From the NCBI GenBank assembly GCA_027186245.1, contig CP114481.1, positions 56,428,569 to 56,492,568 on the forward strand: a stretch of 64,000 bases of DNA, given 5' to 3'. The translations under genes and the position numbers were made by a program. Below, one piece after another: positions 35,946-48,700 of this stretch. Numbering within the stretch: position 1 is the stretch's first letter; every line of letters begins with the position of its first letter. This DNA is from Coriaria nepalensis. Taxonomy: Eukaryota; Streptophyta; Magnoliopsida; Cucurbitales; Coriariaceae. The notes below the pieces were generated by a model. The model ran no database searches and was not told the origin of the DNA. It saw nothing but the letters and a program-made list of their open reading frames with translations.

Positions 35946-38900
35946 TTGTTAATATCATGTTCTCTTACAGCTAGTGTTTCTACTATATCTGCTAATCTCA
36001 ACTCAATACCCATGCTTAATGGGAACAACTTTAAGGATTGGAAAGAGAATATACACATTGTTCTCGGTTGTATGGATCTAGACCTTGCACTTCGGATTGA
36101 GCAACCCGCTTCTCTTACGAATGCAAGTTCTCCTGATGACATGAAGAACTTTGAGAAGTGGGATCGCTCAAATCGCATGAGTCTCATGATCATTAAGCGC
36201 GGCATTCCAGAGGCATTTAGGGGTGCGGTATCCGAAGGGATAACCAATGCCAAAGATTTCCTAGCCGAAATTGAGAAGCGTTTTGCAAAAAACGATAAGG
36301 TAGAAACAAGCATGCTTTTGCAAAGCTTGATTTCCATGAAATACAAAGGCAAAGGAAATATCAGGGAGTACATTATGGAAATGTCTCATCTTGCTTCTAA
36401 GCTTAAGTCACTGAAGCTCGAGCTGTCTGACGACTTGCTAGTGCATTTGGTATTAATCTCTCTCCCTGCACAGTACAACCAGTTTAAGGTCAGTTACAAC
36501 TGTCAAAAAGAGAAATGGACTCTTAATGAGCTCATTTCGTACTGTGTACAAGAAGAAGAGAGATTGAAGCAAGATAGGACAGAAAGTGCTCATATTTGGC
36601 TAGCACTTTTAAAGATAAAGGCAAAAAGAGGAAAAAGAATGAAGCTGCTAAGGGTCCAGCTCCAAAGAAACAACAACAAGATAATGAGAGTTGTTTCTTT
36701 TGTAACAAACCTGGACACGTGAAGAAGGAGTGTACTAAATATCACGCTTGGCGTGTAAGGAAAGGTACGTTTCCTAATTTGGTCTATTCCGAGGTAAATT
36801 TAGCTTTAGTTTCTAGAAACACATGGTGGATAGATTCTGGTGCAACTACTCACATTAGTGTTTCTATGCAGGGTTGTCTGAGTTACCGAAAGCCAAGTGA
36901 TGTTGAAAGACACATCTTTGTGGGCGATGGAAAGTCGGTGGAAGTAAAGGCAATAGGGCATTTTAGGTTATTATTAGGAGCTGGTTTTTATTTGGATTTG
37001 ATAGATACTTTTGTTGTACCGTCTTTTAGACGGAATTTGGTTTCAGTTTCTTTGTTGGACAAATCCGGTTATAATTGTTCATTTGGAAACAATCAGTTTA
37101 CTTTATCTATAAATTCAAGTGTTGTTGGAACTGGTTCTCTTAATGTTTATGACAACCTATATTTGTTAGATTCTATTGCATCTTATAATGAAGCCTGCAT
37201 GTGAAATCACGAGGTACTAAACGCAAAATTAATAAAGAAAATTCTGCCACATTATGGCACAAACGCTTAGGTCACATCTCTAGAAATAGAGTTGAGCGAC
37301 TTGTGTCTGAAGGAATTCTAGATTCCCTTGACTTTACAGACTTTAATGTTTGTATTGATTGCATCAAGGGAAAACATACCAAATCAAAGAAATTAGGTGC
37401 CAACAGAACTACAGACGTCTTAGAACTGATTCACACAGATATATGTGGACCATTCCCTACGACATCTTGGAATGGTCAACAATATTTTATATCATTCATA
37501 GACGATTACTCAAGATATGGGTACATATTTCTTATACATGAGAAACCACAGTCTTTGGACGTGTTCAAATCATTTAAGGCTGAAGTTGAAAACCAACTTA
37601 ACAAAAGAATCAAGAGCGTCAGATCTGACCGTGGTGGTGAATACTATGGTAGATATGACGGTTTAGGTGAACAACGTCTAGGACCTTTTGCTAAATTCCT
37701 AGAGGAATGTGGAATTGTCCCACAGTACACCATGCCAGGATCACCTAGTATGAATGGTGTAGCTGAAAGGCGAAACCGAACTCTTAAGGATATGGTAAGG
37801 AGTATGATTAGTCATTCCACCTTACCAGAGTCACTCTGGGGTGAAGCACTCAAAACAGCAGCTTATATTCTGAACCGAGTGCCAACTAAAGCAGCTGCAA
37901 AAACACCTTATGAGCTTTGGACAGGCAGAAAACCTAGTCTTAAGCACTTACATATTTGGGGATGTCCTGCTGAGGCAAAGCCTTATAGGCCACATGAAAA
38001 GAAACTGGACTCCAAAACAGTAAGCAGTTACTTTATTGGCTATGTTGAACGATCTAGGGGCTATAAATTTTATAATCCCACACTTAGGTCAATTTTTGAA
38101 ACGGGAACTGCAATATTTTTTGAGGATGTTGAGTTTGGGGGGAGAAAGGTTAAAGACATTGTATTTGAGGATGAAGAGGAATCGGTCTCGATTCCTACTA
38201 TCACTTTTGACAATGTGCATGTTTCTATACCTGTCATTGATCAAGAAGTGAATCCGAATCCTTAACCAGACAATGTTGAACAACCCCACATTCAAAATGA
38301 GGTAATTGTTCCTGAGGAACAAACTCAACAACCTCAAGAACCAGTGCCATTAAGACGATCCACTAGAGAAAGAAGAAATGCAATTCCAGACGATTTTATC
38401 GTATTTCTTCAGGAATATGAGGAAGATAATGGAATGGTGGAAGATGATCCAATCAACTTCCACCAAGCCATGCAAGGTTCCAACTCTCAAAATTGGATTA
38501 AAGCCATGAATGAGGAGTACAAGTCCATGCAAGATAATAAGGTTTGGGAACTTGTCCCATTACCAGACGGTGTGAAACCCATTGGTTGCAAATAGATATT
38601 TAAAACCAAGAGGAATTCAAAAAGTAATGTGGAAAAGTTTAAGGCACGTCTTGTAGCTAAGGGCTTTACCCAAAAACAAGGAATTGACTATAAAGAGACT
38701 TTCTCTCCTGTTTCAACGAAAGACTCTTTTATGACAATCATGGCACTCATATCACATTTTGACCTTGAGCTACATCAAATGGATGTCAAAACAACATTTC
38801 TCAATGGTGACATTGATGAAACAATCTATATGGTGCAACCACAAAATTTTGTGTCTGGAGACCCAAAAAATATGGTTTGCAAATTGACCAAATCCATTTA

Positions 38901-40031
38901 TGGGCTCAAGCAGGCCTCTCGTCAGTGGTACTACAAATTTCATCAAGTGATTATCTCATTTGGTTTTGAGATAAATGTTGTTGATGATTGTGTGTATAAT
39001 AAATTCAGTGGGAGTAAGTACATATTCCTGGTTTTGTATGTCGATGACATATTGCTTGCCACAAATGATATAGGTATATTGCATGACACCAAGAGATTTC
39101 TATCAAAGAATTTTGAGATGAAAGATCTTGGTGATGCCTCCTTTGTATTAGGAATTCAAATATACCGAGATCGCTCTTGGGGTATTCTTGGACTATCACA
39201 AAGGAGCTATATCGATAAAGTACTTAAAAAGATTTGGCATGCAAGATAGCAAACCAGGTGACACCCCTGTCGCTAAGGGAGATAAGTTCAGTCTGAGTCA
39301 ATGCCCGAAAAATAGCCTTGAAGTTAAGGAAATGCAAAAAATTCCCTATGCATCAGCTGTAGGGAGTCTAATGTATGCTCAGGTGTGTACGCGTCCGGAT
39401 ATTGCGTACATTGTTGGGATGTTAGGCAGATATTTAAGCAATCCTGGGATGGATCATTGGAAAGCAGTCAAACGGGTTATGAGATATTTACAGAGAACAA
39501 AGGATTACATGCTCACATATAGGAAATCGGATCAGTTGGAGATCATGGGGTATTCCGACTCCGATTATGCTGGATGCCAAGACAGTAGAAAATCCACATC
39601 AGGCTACGTTTACATGTTGGCTGGTGGAGCTATATCTTGGAAGAGTGCTAAACAGACACTTATAGCTTCTTCCACCATGGCAGCAGAGTTTGTAGCATGC
39701 TATGAGGCATCCAACCATGGAACATGGCTGCAAAATTTTGTCACTAGGCTGCGCATTCTGGAGGGTATCGAAAGACCACTCAAACTATATTGTGACAATA
39801 AGTCAGCAGTGTTATATTCCAATAACAACAGGAGCTCATCTAGGTCAAAGCATATTGACATCAAGTTCCTAGTTGTGAAGGAGAGAGTGTAGAGTGGACA
39901 TATATCCATAGAGCACATTGGAACAAACTCCATGATAGCGGATCCGCTTACAAAAGGATTACCACCCAAGGTCTTTCATAAGCACACTGCTTATATGGGT
40001 GTTATTTTGTTTGAGGATATTTTATTATAGT
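35946..40031 (+). pseudogene. Copia gag-pol remnant
   Basis: Gag (from about 35946) has the MLNGNNFKDWKENI block and, after a frameshift near 36590, a zinc knuckle CFFCNKPGHVKKEC. Protease shows WWIDSGATTHIS. The frame shifts again near 37200. Integrase has the HKRLGH and CIDCIKGKH zinc part and the DDE core ([27 protein letters not shown]). In-frame stops follow at 38263-38265 and at 38593-38595, where a Trp codon is expected. Reverse transcriptase retains YVDDILLAT. An extra A in a run near 39230 shifts the frame before VGSLMYAQVCTRPDIAY and RNase H (DSDYAGCQDSRKSTSGY). A final stop at 39890-39892 precedes the C-terminal HIGTNSMIADPLTKGL. Six lesions exclude an active polyprotein. Confidence 0.92.
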
Positions 40032-40456
40032 GAGAGTTTTATATATATTTTAGTCCTTTATGTTTGACTTTTGGACATATTTACATACTTATGCATTAGG
40101 ATACTTTTCTGATCGGAAATAAAGAAATTCAGCACATTTCACTCTGTTTCATTGTGTGTAGAATATTGATCTCAATAAAGTAAGGTAGGACCAATTGGAA
40201 ATAGACATGTGTGGATCACATTGCATGTGATTTTCATGCTACGCATCCATGATTGATCTATGTCATTTGGCTATATTGGTATATGTGACCATTGATGAGT
40301 TTAGTTACGTTAAATGTCACGAAGACCGCTTTGATCCTATACTGATGTAGCCGATGGACGAGATTGTCCAATATACCCTAAGGTTACGATAGTAAATTCT
40401 AGAACTCATAAAGTTGAACACATTTATAAAGTTACATATGTGGCCCAGTGGGAGAT

Positions 40457-40963
40457 TGTTGGCATATTTCAACATATGGGGCCACACATGTAAATATATT
40501 TTAATGTGTTGTGCTATCATATAATTAAGCCTAAATAAAGTGATCTAATTAAGAATTAAATATTAGGCTTAAGGGTATAATTGTCATGGAATTAATGCGT
40601 AGATACATAAGTGAAATTTCTATATTTGATGAGGGGCCAAATTAGAAATATCTAATACTTAAATAACCAATGGTTATTTAAAGCGGTTATGGTCCCCAAA
40701 TTGTACGAAGAGAAAAATAAATAAAAAATAAAAAAAAATTCTTCTCTGCATCCCCATCAATAGAGAAAGAGGGACAATATTCTTGTCGTAAGGTTCGTAC
40801 CAATTTGGAAGATCACAACCCGTAAATTCACCTCCGGCAATGGATTCGAGTATGCTTCCGCTTTCTATATCTCCACTTTCTTTTGAATTTACATGGGTAA
40901 TAACAAGTAATTTTAAGATTTATTACAAATCACATTAGATATACGATTATGCATACTCTAACA
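40457..40963 (+). repeat. 3' LTR of the copia element
   Basis: The 507-bp repeat is nearly identical to the 5' LTR, with the same ends. It is about 21 bp longer because of small insertions near 40665 and 40720. It is followed directly by the target duplication TACCA. Confidence 0.93.
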
Positions 40964-41039
40964 TACCAGTACTAGCAAGTTTCCTACTATTATAGTTGTG
41001 ACAACTGGTGGGGACATGTTATAGTTAAGGTTTGTCAAC

Positions 41040-41501
41040 GATAGTCTTGAAGAATATCCTTAAAAGCTCTCATGCAAACCTCGTTACACATTATCGTAAC
41101 CCCACGAATAATGGACAGTTTATTTTCATGGAAGTATCGAAGAGTGACTCCACTTTTTGTGAGCTTTTGCATGAGAGGGATGCCGATGACAGCTATTTTG
41201 GTCTGAATGGGAAATTGTCACTTTCGATACATGTCAAGGCCAGAATGGACTCGTCCGCTATCGAGTCTAGCACGTTGTCTGAAAACGGCAGCATTTTGTG
41301 GACTAGATTGAATTCTCCACCATTGTGTTCAAGCCACATCCAAAGAGACATGACTTGGGTTGACTCTCCGGGGCTCCGGTGAAGATTGAAGAGTAAATGG
41401 GAGAAGAGAGTCCGGTCGATGCTATGGAACAGGTTGAATTCTTCGTCCGTGACGGTAGTATATGCGGACAGGGAGTTAGAAGAAGAGAAGAAGGAAGCCA
41501 T
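41040..41501 (-). pseudogene. N-terminal part of the RRM-like plant protein gene split by the copia element
   Basis: From ATG 41501 the frame reads MASFFSSSNSL, DEEFNLFHSIDRTLFSHLLF, ESTQVMSLWMWLEHNGG and DSIADESILALTCIESDNFP, the conserved N-terminal module of the same uncharacterised plant family as 33300-34057. A stop follows at about 41192. One frame over, the family sequence continues as IPLMQKLTKSGVTLRYFHEN, KLSIIRGVT and VCMRAFKDIL, so one base has been lost near 41192. A further stop follows shortly after, and the retrotransposon target site lies 72 bp beyond. The frameshift and the 6.9-kb insertion together make a functional product unlikely. Which lesion came first cannot be told from this copy. 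Confidence 0.72.
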
Positions 41502-42963
41502 TGTTGGAGAAAGCAGTACTTAAAGTAGTGATCAAGGTGATTGTTTTGTGTTTGAATAGAGATGATGGTGGAGTGGTAAAGGTGGTGAGGAGATTTATAT
41601 AGAGATGAAAGGAGGCGTTCATTAATGATCAGGATAATGCCTGTTAGGTTAAAGGGGTGCCATTGTTGCTGATATGGAAGGAGTGTTTTTGTTATGGTTT
41701 CCGAGAATGTAAGCGGTTATGGTTTTCTATGAAGTTTTAGGAAATAAATCAAAGTGATAGGGAAGAAACTAAATGAATGCATACAGCAAGAACGATTTAA
41801 TTACATTGTTGGTTATATCCCTATGTTTACGTTACTATGCATTAGGGTTTTTTTTGGGGGGGGGTTAACTACGTATCAAACACTCTCCGATGTCTTCAAA
41901 GTAAATGCTCGGTGAAGATTTGTACACAGAAAAAGCTTTATATCAAAAACATCAGTAAAATCGTCAGAAAGAGAGACGTTAACATTAATGAACTAAGGGA
42001 ACTTCATTAGGTTCCATTCATATATTTACCTTATGAATGGATTCGAGATGCTTTAAGTGCAGCTTGTGTTTTGGGCACCTGAATTAGGTCATCATAAATA
42101 TTTCTCTAGTCGAACAAAGCATTTATTTACTTAACTTCTGGGAATCCGAAAATATCATTGAATATCTATAACAATCTTCCTATGTGAGGCATAAATAAAT
42201 ATAAGATTCTTGAATTGCAATTTCTTCTTCTTACACGAGTTAGATCTTGAGTGGTAATTTCATCATACATATCAACTGGACTGAAGAATTCATAAATCAG
42301 TGAATATGGAAAAAACAGTGTTCATGATCATCACTAGATTAACAGCAGTTGGGTCTTGTTCTTCTATGAGATCAGTGGGGGTTATTGGTTCCTTATTTTA
42401 TCTGGGCTGAAGCTTGGATTGAGACATTGTTTCTTCGTTAGCGCTTGGATTTTACGGCCGATGATTCGGAGGTCTGAAAAAAGTGTAAATTGCTAGAGCT
42501 TCAGAGAACAATAAGGAAGATTTGGAGTGAGAGTTACAAAGAGAAATACAGTGACGTTTGTTTATTCCAAGAGGTGTTAAGTGGAGAAAGATTCTTCGCA
42601 ATGTTTTACATACTGGGCAAACTAAAATATAATGTAAGAGAACATGATAGTGTGTTACAATTGGTACACGTTAAAGGGTAATAGGCATTAGCCAAATCCC
42701 AATTCCTTCGTTGAAAAGCTTTTCTTTCTCTCTGTCTGCTTCTCGAGCGTCCGATTAGGTGATTACGGATCGAAACAATCCCACCAATCCTCTCTCTCGC
42801 TCGCTTCATCTCGCGCCAATTACAAAACTACCTAACAACCTCTCTCTTTGAAGGAACTCTCTCCTCTCTCTCTGGCGCGGAAACTTCTACCATGACAGAC
42901 CATCTCTAGGGTTTCTAAAGATATGTAATTCTCTTTCTTTCTTCATTTTAGGGTTTCAACGAG
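41502..42963. other. Intergenic, promoters of the split gene (minus) and NF-YB (plus)
   Basis: No exon recognised. It contains a T/G homopolymer stretch near 41848-41864 and, from about 42690, a CT-rich leader that is probably the NF-YB 5' UTR. Confidence 0.5.
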
Positions 42964-44698
42964 ATGGCGGACGGTTCGACGAGTCCACCGGGTGGGAGTC
43001 ACGAGTGCGGAGGCGAACAGAGCCACAATACTGGCTTTCGAGAGCAGGATCTGTACCTTCCGATCGCTAATATTAGTCGGATCATGAAGAAGGCTTTGCC
43101 AGCCAACGGCAAGATCGCTAAGGACGCTAAGGACACCGTTCAGGAATTCGTATCTGAATTCATCAGCTTCATCACCAGCGAGTATCTCACTAAACTGTTT
43201 CTTTTATTTCTTCAGATTCAATCTCAACGAAAGTAAGGCTTTTTCTTTCTTTCTTTTTGGGTGGAAAATGACGCTGTTTCTTTGTGATTTGTATCATTTG
43301 GGGTGTAGGGCGAGTGATAAGTGTCAGAAAGAGAAGAGGAAGACGATTAATGGTGATGATTTGTTGTGGGCAATGGTAATGTTGGGATTCGAGGATTATG
43401 TTGAACCGCTTAAGGAGTATCTGAGGAGATACAGGGAGGTAAAATTGTTCCTTTGCTTTTCGCCCCCTCCTCTATTTGTCATTGCAAGATTTATTTCATC
43501 GTTTTACTTTGTAGCTGAGTTTTTTTAGTTTTTGGATTTCCTTTTCCCAAAAACTATGTTTGTAAGAAATTCAAGATATTTCTGCCAAAGAAGAGCTCAT
43601 ATATGGGACGAACTCTGCCGATGGAAGCATAAATTCTTCGTCTTCTCTTTTTAATTAATCCTTGGTTATCTATCTTTCTTGCATTTTGTAATGAACTAAA
43701 TTGTTGTTTTGAGTGTTTTTCTCTTCGTTTGGATCTTACCGTAATGTTCTAATGATTCTTCTTCTTCTTCTTCTTTTTGTTTTTTTCATTGATCTTCTTT
43801 GGCTGATTGTGTCGCTCTAGTTGGAGGTAAGAACTCTATTCATTTTGGATGCCTTTTCAGTTTATCTAAGTTTGAACTTCGAGTTCTGTCTGGAAGATAA
43901 GAAGTGACATTGCTTAGAAAATGTTAACCTTGATAGGGTGATACAAAAGGCAGTGGTGGTGATGACTCTGTTAAAAGAGAAGCCGTGGGGGGTCCTTCCT
44001 GGTCATAATACCCAGGTACGGTTTCACTTTATGCAGAATCGTCATGTGGAATTTCAGTTCTCATTATTACCATTCCCCTGTATTTGGAATTTACTTTCTA
44101 CTAAGGTTAATCATTTCTTTCTGGTGGGATGAATATGGCAGTTCGTTCAACAGGGGTCACTTAGCTACATCAATTCCCAAGTAATACTCCCTCCTCCCTC
44201 CCTCCCTTCCCCTATCTCTCTCTCTCTACCTTCCACCATCTCTCTATATGCCTCCCATTTGCCTCTCCCCTTTCTGAGTCTTTAGTATCTCACAGGCCGT
44301 ATATGATTGGCATTATGGTAATCTATTTACTGACTTTATGATGGAAGGCATCGTGAATTTCACTTTTGAGATTGAATACAAAATTTAAAAGGTAGAATCA
44401 TATACCTTGTATGTAGATAGAGGTAAAGAGCCGAAACATGATATTGTCCTCCACGTACTGTTTAGATCTTAATCAAAAGCTAAGTATGCTGGAAAGAGTT
44501 GACTGTGTATGGAGAGATTGGAATAGGTAGTGTATGTTATATTTCTTTTCTGTGTGTTTATGGACTATCGAGAGATTGGAATAATATAGTATCTGATATC
44601 TTCATGCCAGGCTGGACTTCGTCGGTATGGTTTGCACTGACATTTTTGTGTTGCAGGGGCAGCATCTGGTCATTCCTTCCATGCAACACACCGAATAA
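42964..44698 (+). CDS. NF-YB (CCAAT-binding factor subunit B), frameshifted near the C-terminus in this sequence
   Basis: Exons: 42964-43181, 43309-43438, a 6-bp micro-exon 43821-43826 (Leu-Glu), 43937-44015, 44142-44180 and 44657-44698. The histone-fold core is complete: [76 protein letters not shown]. It pairs with NF-YC and recruits NF-YA to CCAAT boxes. In exon 4 a run of six Gs (43987-43992) throws the frame, giving SWS and a stop at 44006-44008 (141 residues). With five Gs the frame continues through [20 protein letters not shown] to [17 protein letters not shown] at 44698 (170 residues), the usual NF-YB8/10-like tail. So this is either a base-call error or a real truncating allele. The histone fold is unaffected either way. 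Confidence 0.9.
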
Positions 44699-45772
44699 GA
44701 CTTTCGATCTTCTTCTTTTCTATTCACGGCTCATGAGGCTGGTAGTATCTGCTTACTTTGAAACATCCATAGCGTCTTTAAAAATCAAATTGGGTAAATT
44801 TCGTTTGAAGCGATACATAGAGAGAGAGAGAGGGAGAGTTGTTGGGTTTTCTGTTTTGTTTCCTTCCGGCAATGGTGTGGGGGGCTGGTAGTATCTTCTC
44901 ATCTCTTAATTCCTTGCTATTTGTTTAACGACTATGAAATGTTGGTCAATCTTGCTTGTTTCTATTGGGAAAACAAATTATTTCTTGAATAAATAAATAT
45001 ATATATAAATTGAAACAAATGGAAATGGGAGAAGAAAAGCCGAAACGACGTCTTCCTAAGCAGTTGTGAAGTGGGCGGTTTGTAACGAAATTGAAATGAA
45101 ATTGTTATCCGGCTGGAGCAGAACAAGCAAGCATACGGCCTACTGGGCTACAGAGCCCAATAGTGTCGTTGAGAGAGATGGAGAGAGACACAACACACAC
45201 GTGAGTCTAGGTCAGGTCCATTACGTACCAAAACGGAGCTCATCAGTACATGTTAGTCCCGTCAATCACTAGAGACCACCAAAAGAAACAGTGCTTAGCT
45301 TATCCGAGCTCACCATTTTCAGTTTTGTATTTGTATTTGTATTTTTTTCATTATTTCATTAATACCAGATTCTTTTTTTCTTTGTTTCTCCAAGATCTCT
45401 TAAAAGCACATCAAAATTATTGCCCAGCAAGCAAGTGCCTTTCTCTCTCCTCTCCCCGAAAGTATTTCACTCTCTCTCTCTCTCTCTCTCTCTCTAAACC
45501 CCTAACCCACACAGCCCTATTTCTTGCAGAGATCTAGCGAGGTACGTATTCAATCTTCGCTACAAGTGTTTCTCTTTTTTCCGTCTCGCTGTTTTCAATT
45601 TTGATTTCGATGTGGTTTCTAGCGAGCTCTGTGAGCTATAGTTTCTTCTTTTCTTGGGTATAGTGTCTTTTTTATTCTTTGTGTAATTAGGGCTTATGGC
45701 AAGCTCGATTCCTTTCATTTCGCGAAAGCTTATCTTTTAAAGATTTTTAAAATTGAGCAGATTTTTTTATCC
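44699..45772. other. NF-YB 3' region and PWWP gene leader with a 5'-UTR intron
   Basis: No gene seen at 44699-45300. A (CT)n tract at 45471-45495 and a likely first non-coding exon end at 45541 with a good donor (gtacgt). The matching acceptor is at 45760 (gagcag), 12 bp before the PWWP start codon. A leader intron of this kind often raises expression. Confidence 0.5.
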
Positions 45773-48700
45773 ATGGATGAGCCCAAAGCTGGTGATGTTG
45801 CTTCGAGTGGAGTTTCAGAGTCTACAGTGACTGTTACTGAAACGTTAGCTGATTCCGTGGCTTCTGATGGGAAGAGACGGATTGAGGGGTCTTTATCTCA
45901 GGGGGGAGCAGGAGCAGCGGGGACTGATGGGGCCTGTAATGGCGGGGAAGATATTATGGTCCAGGTTTTGGTTTCTGACGTTTATGTTGATGGTGTTTTT
46001 CCTAATGAAACTGGAGATAGTTTGAATGAGGTTGCTCAAGTTCGGTCCACTAATGATACTGAGCAGAGTTTGGAGAAAGATCCAGAATCTCCTGGTCAGA
46101 TTGGAAATGAAGGAGTTGTTGTGGTGCAAAAGAGTGGTGATAGAAGCAGGGAACGTGGTGGTGTCACAAGTAAGGATGCTTTGGAGGTGGGATCAAATGG
46201 AGATATAGTAGAGGGTGCGAGTGTTGAACCTCGGAAAGTTGAGCCTCAATCGGAACAATTGGTAGCTTTTAGAAATGAGAATGGGGTGGGTGGTGGAGAA
46301 GCTAGAGTTATTGTGGAGGAAGTTCTTGACACGGATAGAGCAGAGGGTTTGGAAAGGGCTTTCGTTGAAGAAAACACAGAACAAGGGAAGCAATCAATTG
46401 CTAATCAGAAGGGTCCAAATTCTGATGATGATGTTGATGAAAAACCAGAACCAATGGATGTACAAAGCCAAGATACTGGTGTAGGGGAGGATATAATTGT
46501 GGAAAAAGAGTGGGTTAATAGTGAGACAGTTGGTATGGTTGGTGAGAAAGAAGATTCTAAGATTTCTGTCACGAATGGAAAGGTCGAAGGTTCTTCTGGA
46601 ACTAATGAGAAGGCAAAGGTTGAAAGCGAATGCAGGAGCATCGAATCAGACGCTTATGTCTCTGACCAAGGGGAATTTGCTGTGATGGAGAGTGAGGATA
46701 ATGGGCACGGTTTACATGAAGGGCAGCAAATGGAAGAAGACGGAATTGATGAAGAGAATGTTATTGACCAGGAGGGTTTGAAGTCTGATACCTCCGCTAG
46801 AGTGCATCGGCCAAGGTATCAGCTGCCACCAGAAATCGAAGGTGACTTTTCTGTTTCTGATTTGGTATGGGGTAAAGTTAGGAGCCATCCTTGGTGGCCA
46901 GGCCAGATCTTTGACCCATCTGATGCATCTGAGAAGGCAGTGAAACACCATAAGAAGGACTGCTTTTTGGTAGCATATTTTGGGGACCGCACATTTGCTT
47001 GGAATGAAGTATCCCATCTGAAGCCCTTCCGAACAAACTTTTCGCTGGTGGAGAAACAGAGTAATTCAGAAACATTCCAAAGTGCTGTAGATTGTGCTTT
47101 GGAAGAAGCCTCAAGACAAATAGAATTGGGACTAGCATGCAATTGCCTACCAAGAGAGACTTATGACCAGATTAGACCCCAGATTGTTGAGAATGCTGGT
47201 ATTCGGGAAGATTCAAGTAGAAGAAGCAGAGTGGATGAGTCTGCAACTGCATATACTTTTGGACCTGCTAAATTAATTGAATACATAAAGGAGCTGGCAC
47301 AGTTTCCAACGGCTGGTGGTGACATTTTGGACCTTGTTATAGCCAAGGCTCAACTGGCGGCATTTTACCGTCTCAAGGGTTATCATAGCTTGCCTGAATT
47401 TGAAACTTGTGGAGCACTGGTGGAGAATGAGACAAGCGGTTCTGAGGTGCAGTCAGTCGAATTTGTCCAACATGGAGCTCTAGCTCTTAAAGATGATGAA
47501 CAGGCTTCCTCTTTCCCAGAGATATCAAAAGGCACTTCTCTTAAACGTAAACATGACTTGAAGGATGGCCTGTATCCTGTAAAAAAGGAAAGGAATATTT
47601 CAGAGCTAATGGGTGAGTCCTTGGATTTTCCAGATGCTGAGAATTGGTCAGATGGGAAAACGACTGATGCATGGGTTGCATCTTCCTTTGGAAAGAAACG
47701 GAAGCCTTTTGATGACCGTGCTGATGATTTATTGACACCCGATGGGAGGAAAACTATATCAGCTGCAAAATTCTCTCTTAGCTCAGCTAAACAGTCCTTC
47801 AAAATTGGTGAATGTATTCAAAGAGTTGCCAGTCAGTTGACGGGTACTCCTATTGTTAAGGGTAATAGCGAAAAGTTCCTGAAGCCAGATGGCAGCATTG
47901 AGGGACATACTGAGGATGGATCTGATGTTTCCTTCCAGAATGTTGATGATTCTCTAAGAGGAAGAATGAGTTCTCCAACTGAATACTCATCATTTGATGA
48001 ATTGCTATCTCAACTTCAGGTGGCGGCTATGGATCCACTGAAAGGTTACAGTTTCTTGAGTATTATTGTTAGTTTTTTCTCTGATTTTAGAGATTCAGTA
48101 GTTGTGAGTTCTGGGGCTGAGCATTTGGCTATAGAGAAAATCGGTGGTAAGAGGAAAGGGCCATACAATTCTACCATCGCATCATCTGAAACATTTGAAT
48201 TTGAAGATATGAGTGACACTTACTGGACAGATAGGGTTATCCAGAATGGTTCTGAAGAGCAACCATCTCGTAGAGGAAGAAAAAAGGACTTTCAACTTGT
48301 TCCTGTTGATCCAGAAAAGTCTCTTCAGGGGAGTCGTAGACCTTACTCGAGGAAGCGGTATTCTGTTGGCCATCAAAATGTAGAACCAGAGAAGCCTGTT
48401 GGCTCTGTGGATGACCGTTCACCTGTTGAACTTATAATGAATTTCTCTGAAGTGAACTCTGTTCCTTCAGAATTGAAGCTGAATAAGATGTTTAGGCGAT
48501 TTGGACCCTTGAAGGAATCTGAAACAGAAGTTGACAGAGAGGGGGGCCGTGCCAGAGTGGTTTTCAAAAAACGTTCTGATGCAGAAGCAGCCTTCAGTAG
48601 TGCTGGAAGGTTCAGTATCTTTGGCCCAACTCTTGTAAACTACCAGCTAAGCTATACTCCCACTACACTGTTTAAAAGCCCTCCGACTACAACTGCTCCA

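Larger units (their letters stand above)
34082..40963 (+). mobile_element. Ty1/copia LTR retrotransposon, complete structure but decayed coding region
   Basis: The 6.88-kb element has LTRs at 34082-34567 and 40457-40963, both starting TGTTGGCATA and ending CTCTAACA. A 5-bp target duplication TACCA lies at 34077-34081 and 40964-40968. The primer-binding site TGGTATCAGAGC (34570-34581) fits initiator Met tRNA, and a purine-rich tract AGTGGGAGA ends at the 3' LTR. The domain order is gag, protease, integrase, reverse transcriptase, RNase H, which defines copia. By eye the LTRs differ by roughly a dozen substitutions plus small indels, so insertion is fairly recent. Nonsense and frameshift changes make it non-autonomous. 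It lies inside an RRM-like host gene, in the opposite orientation. Confidence 0.95.
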
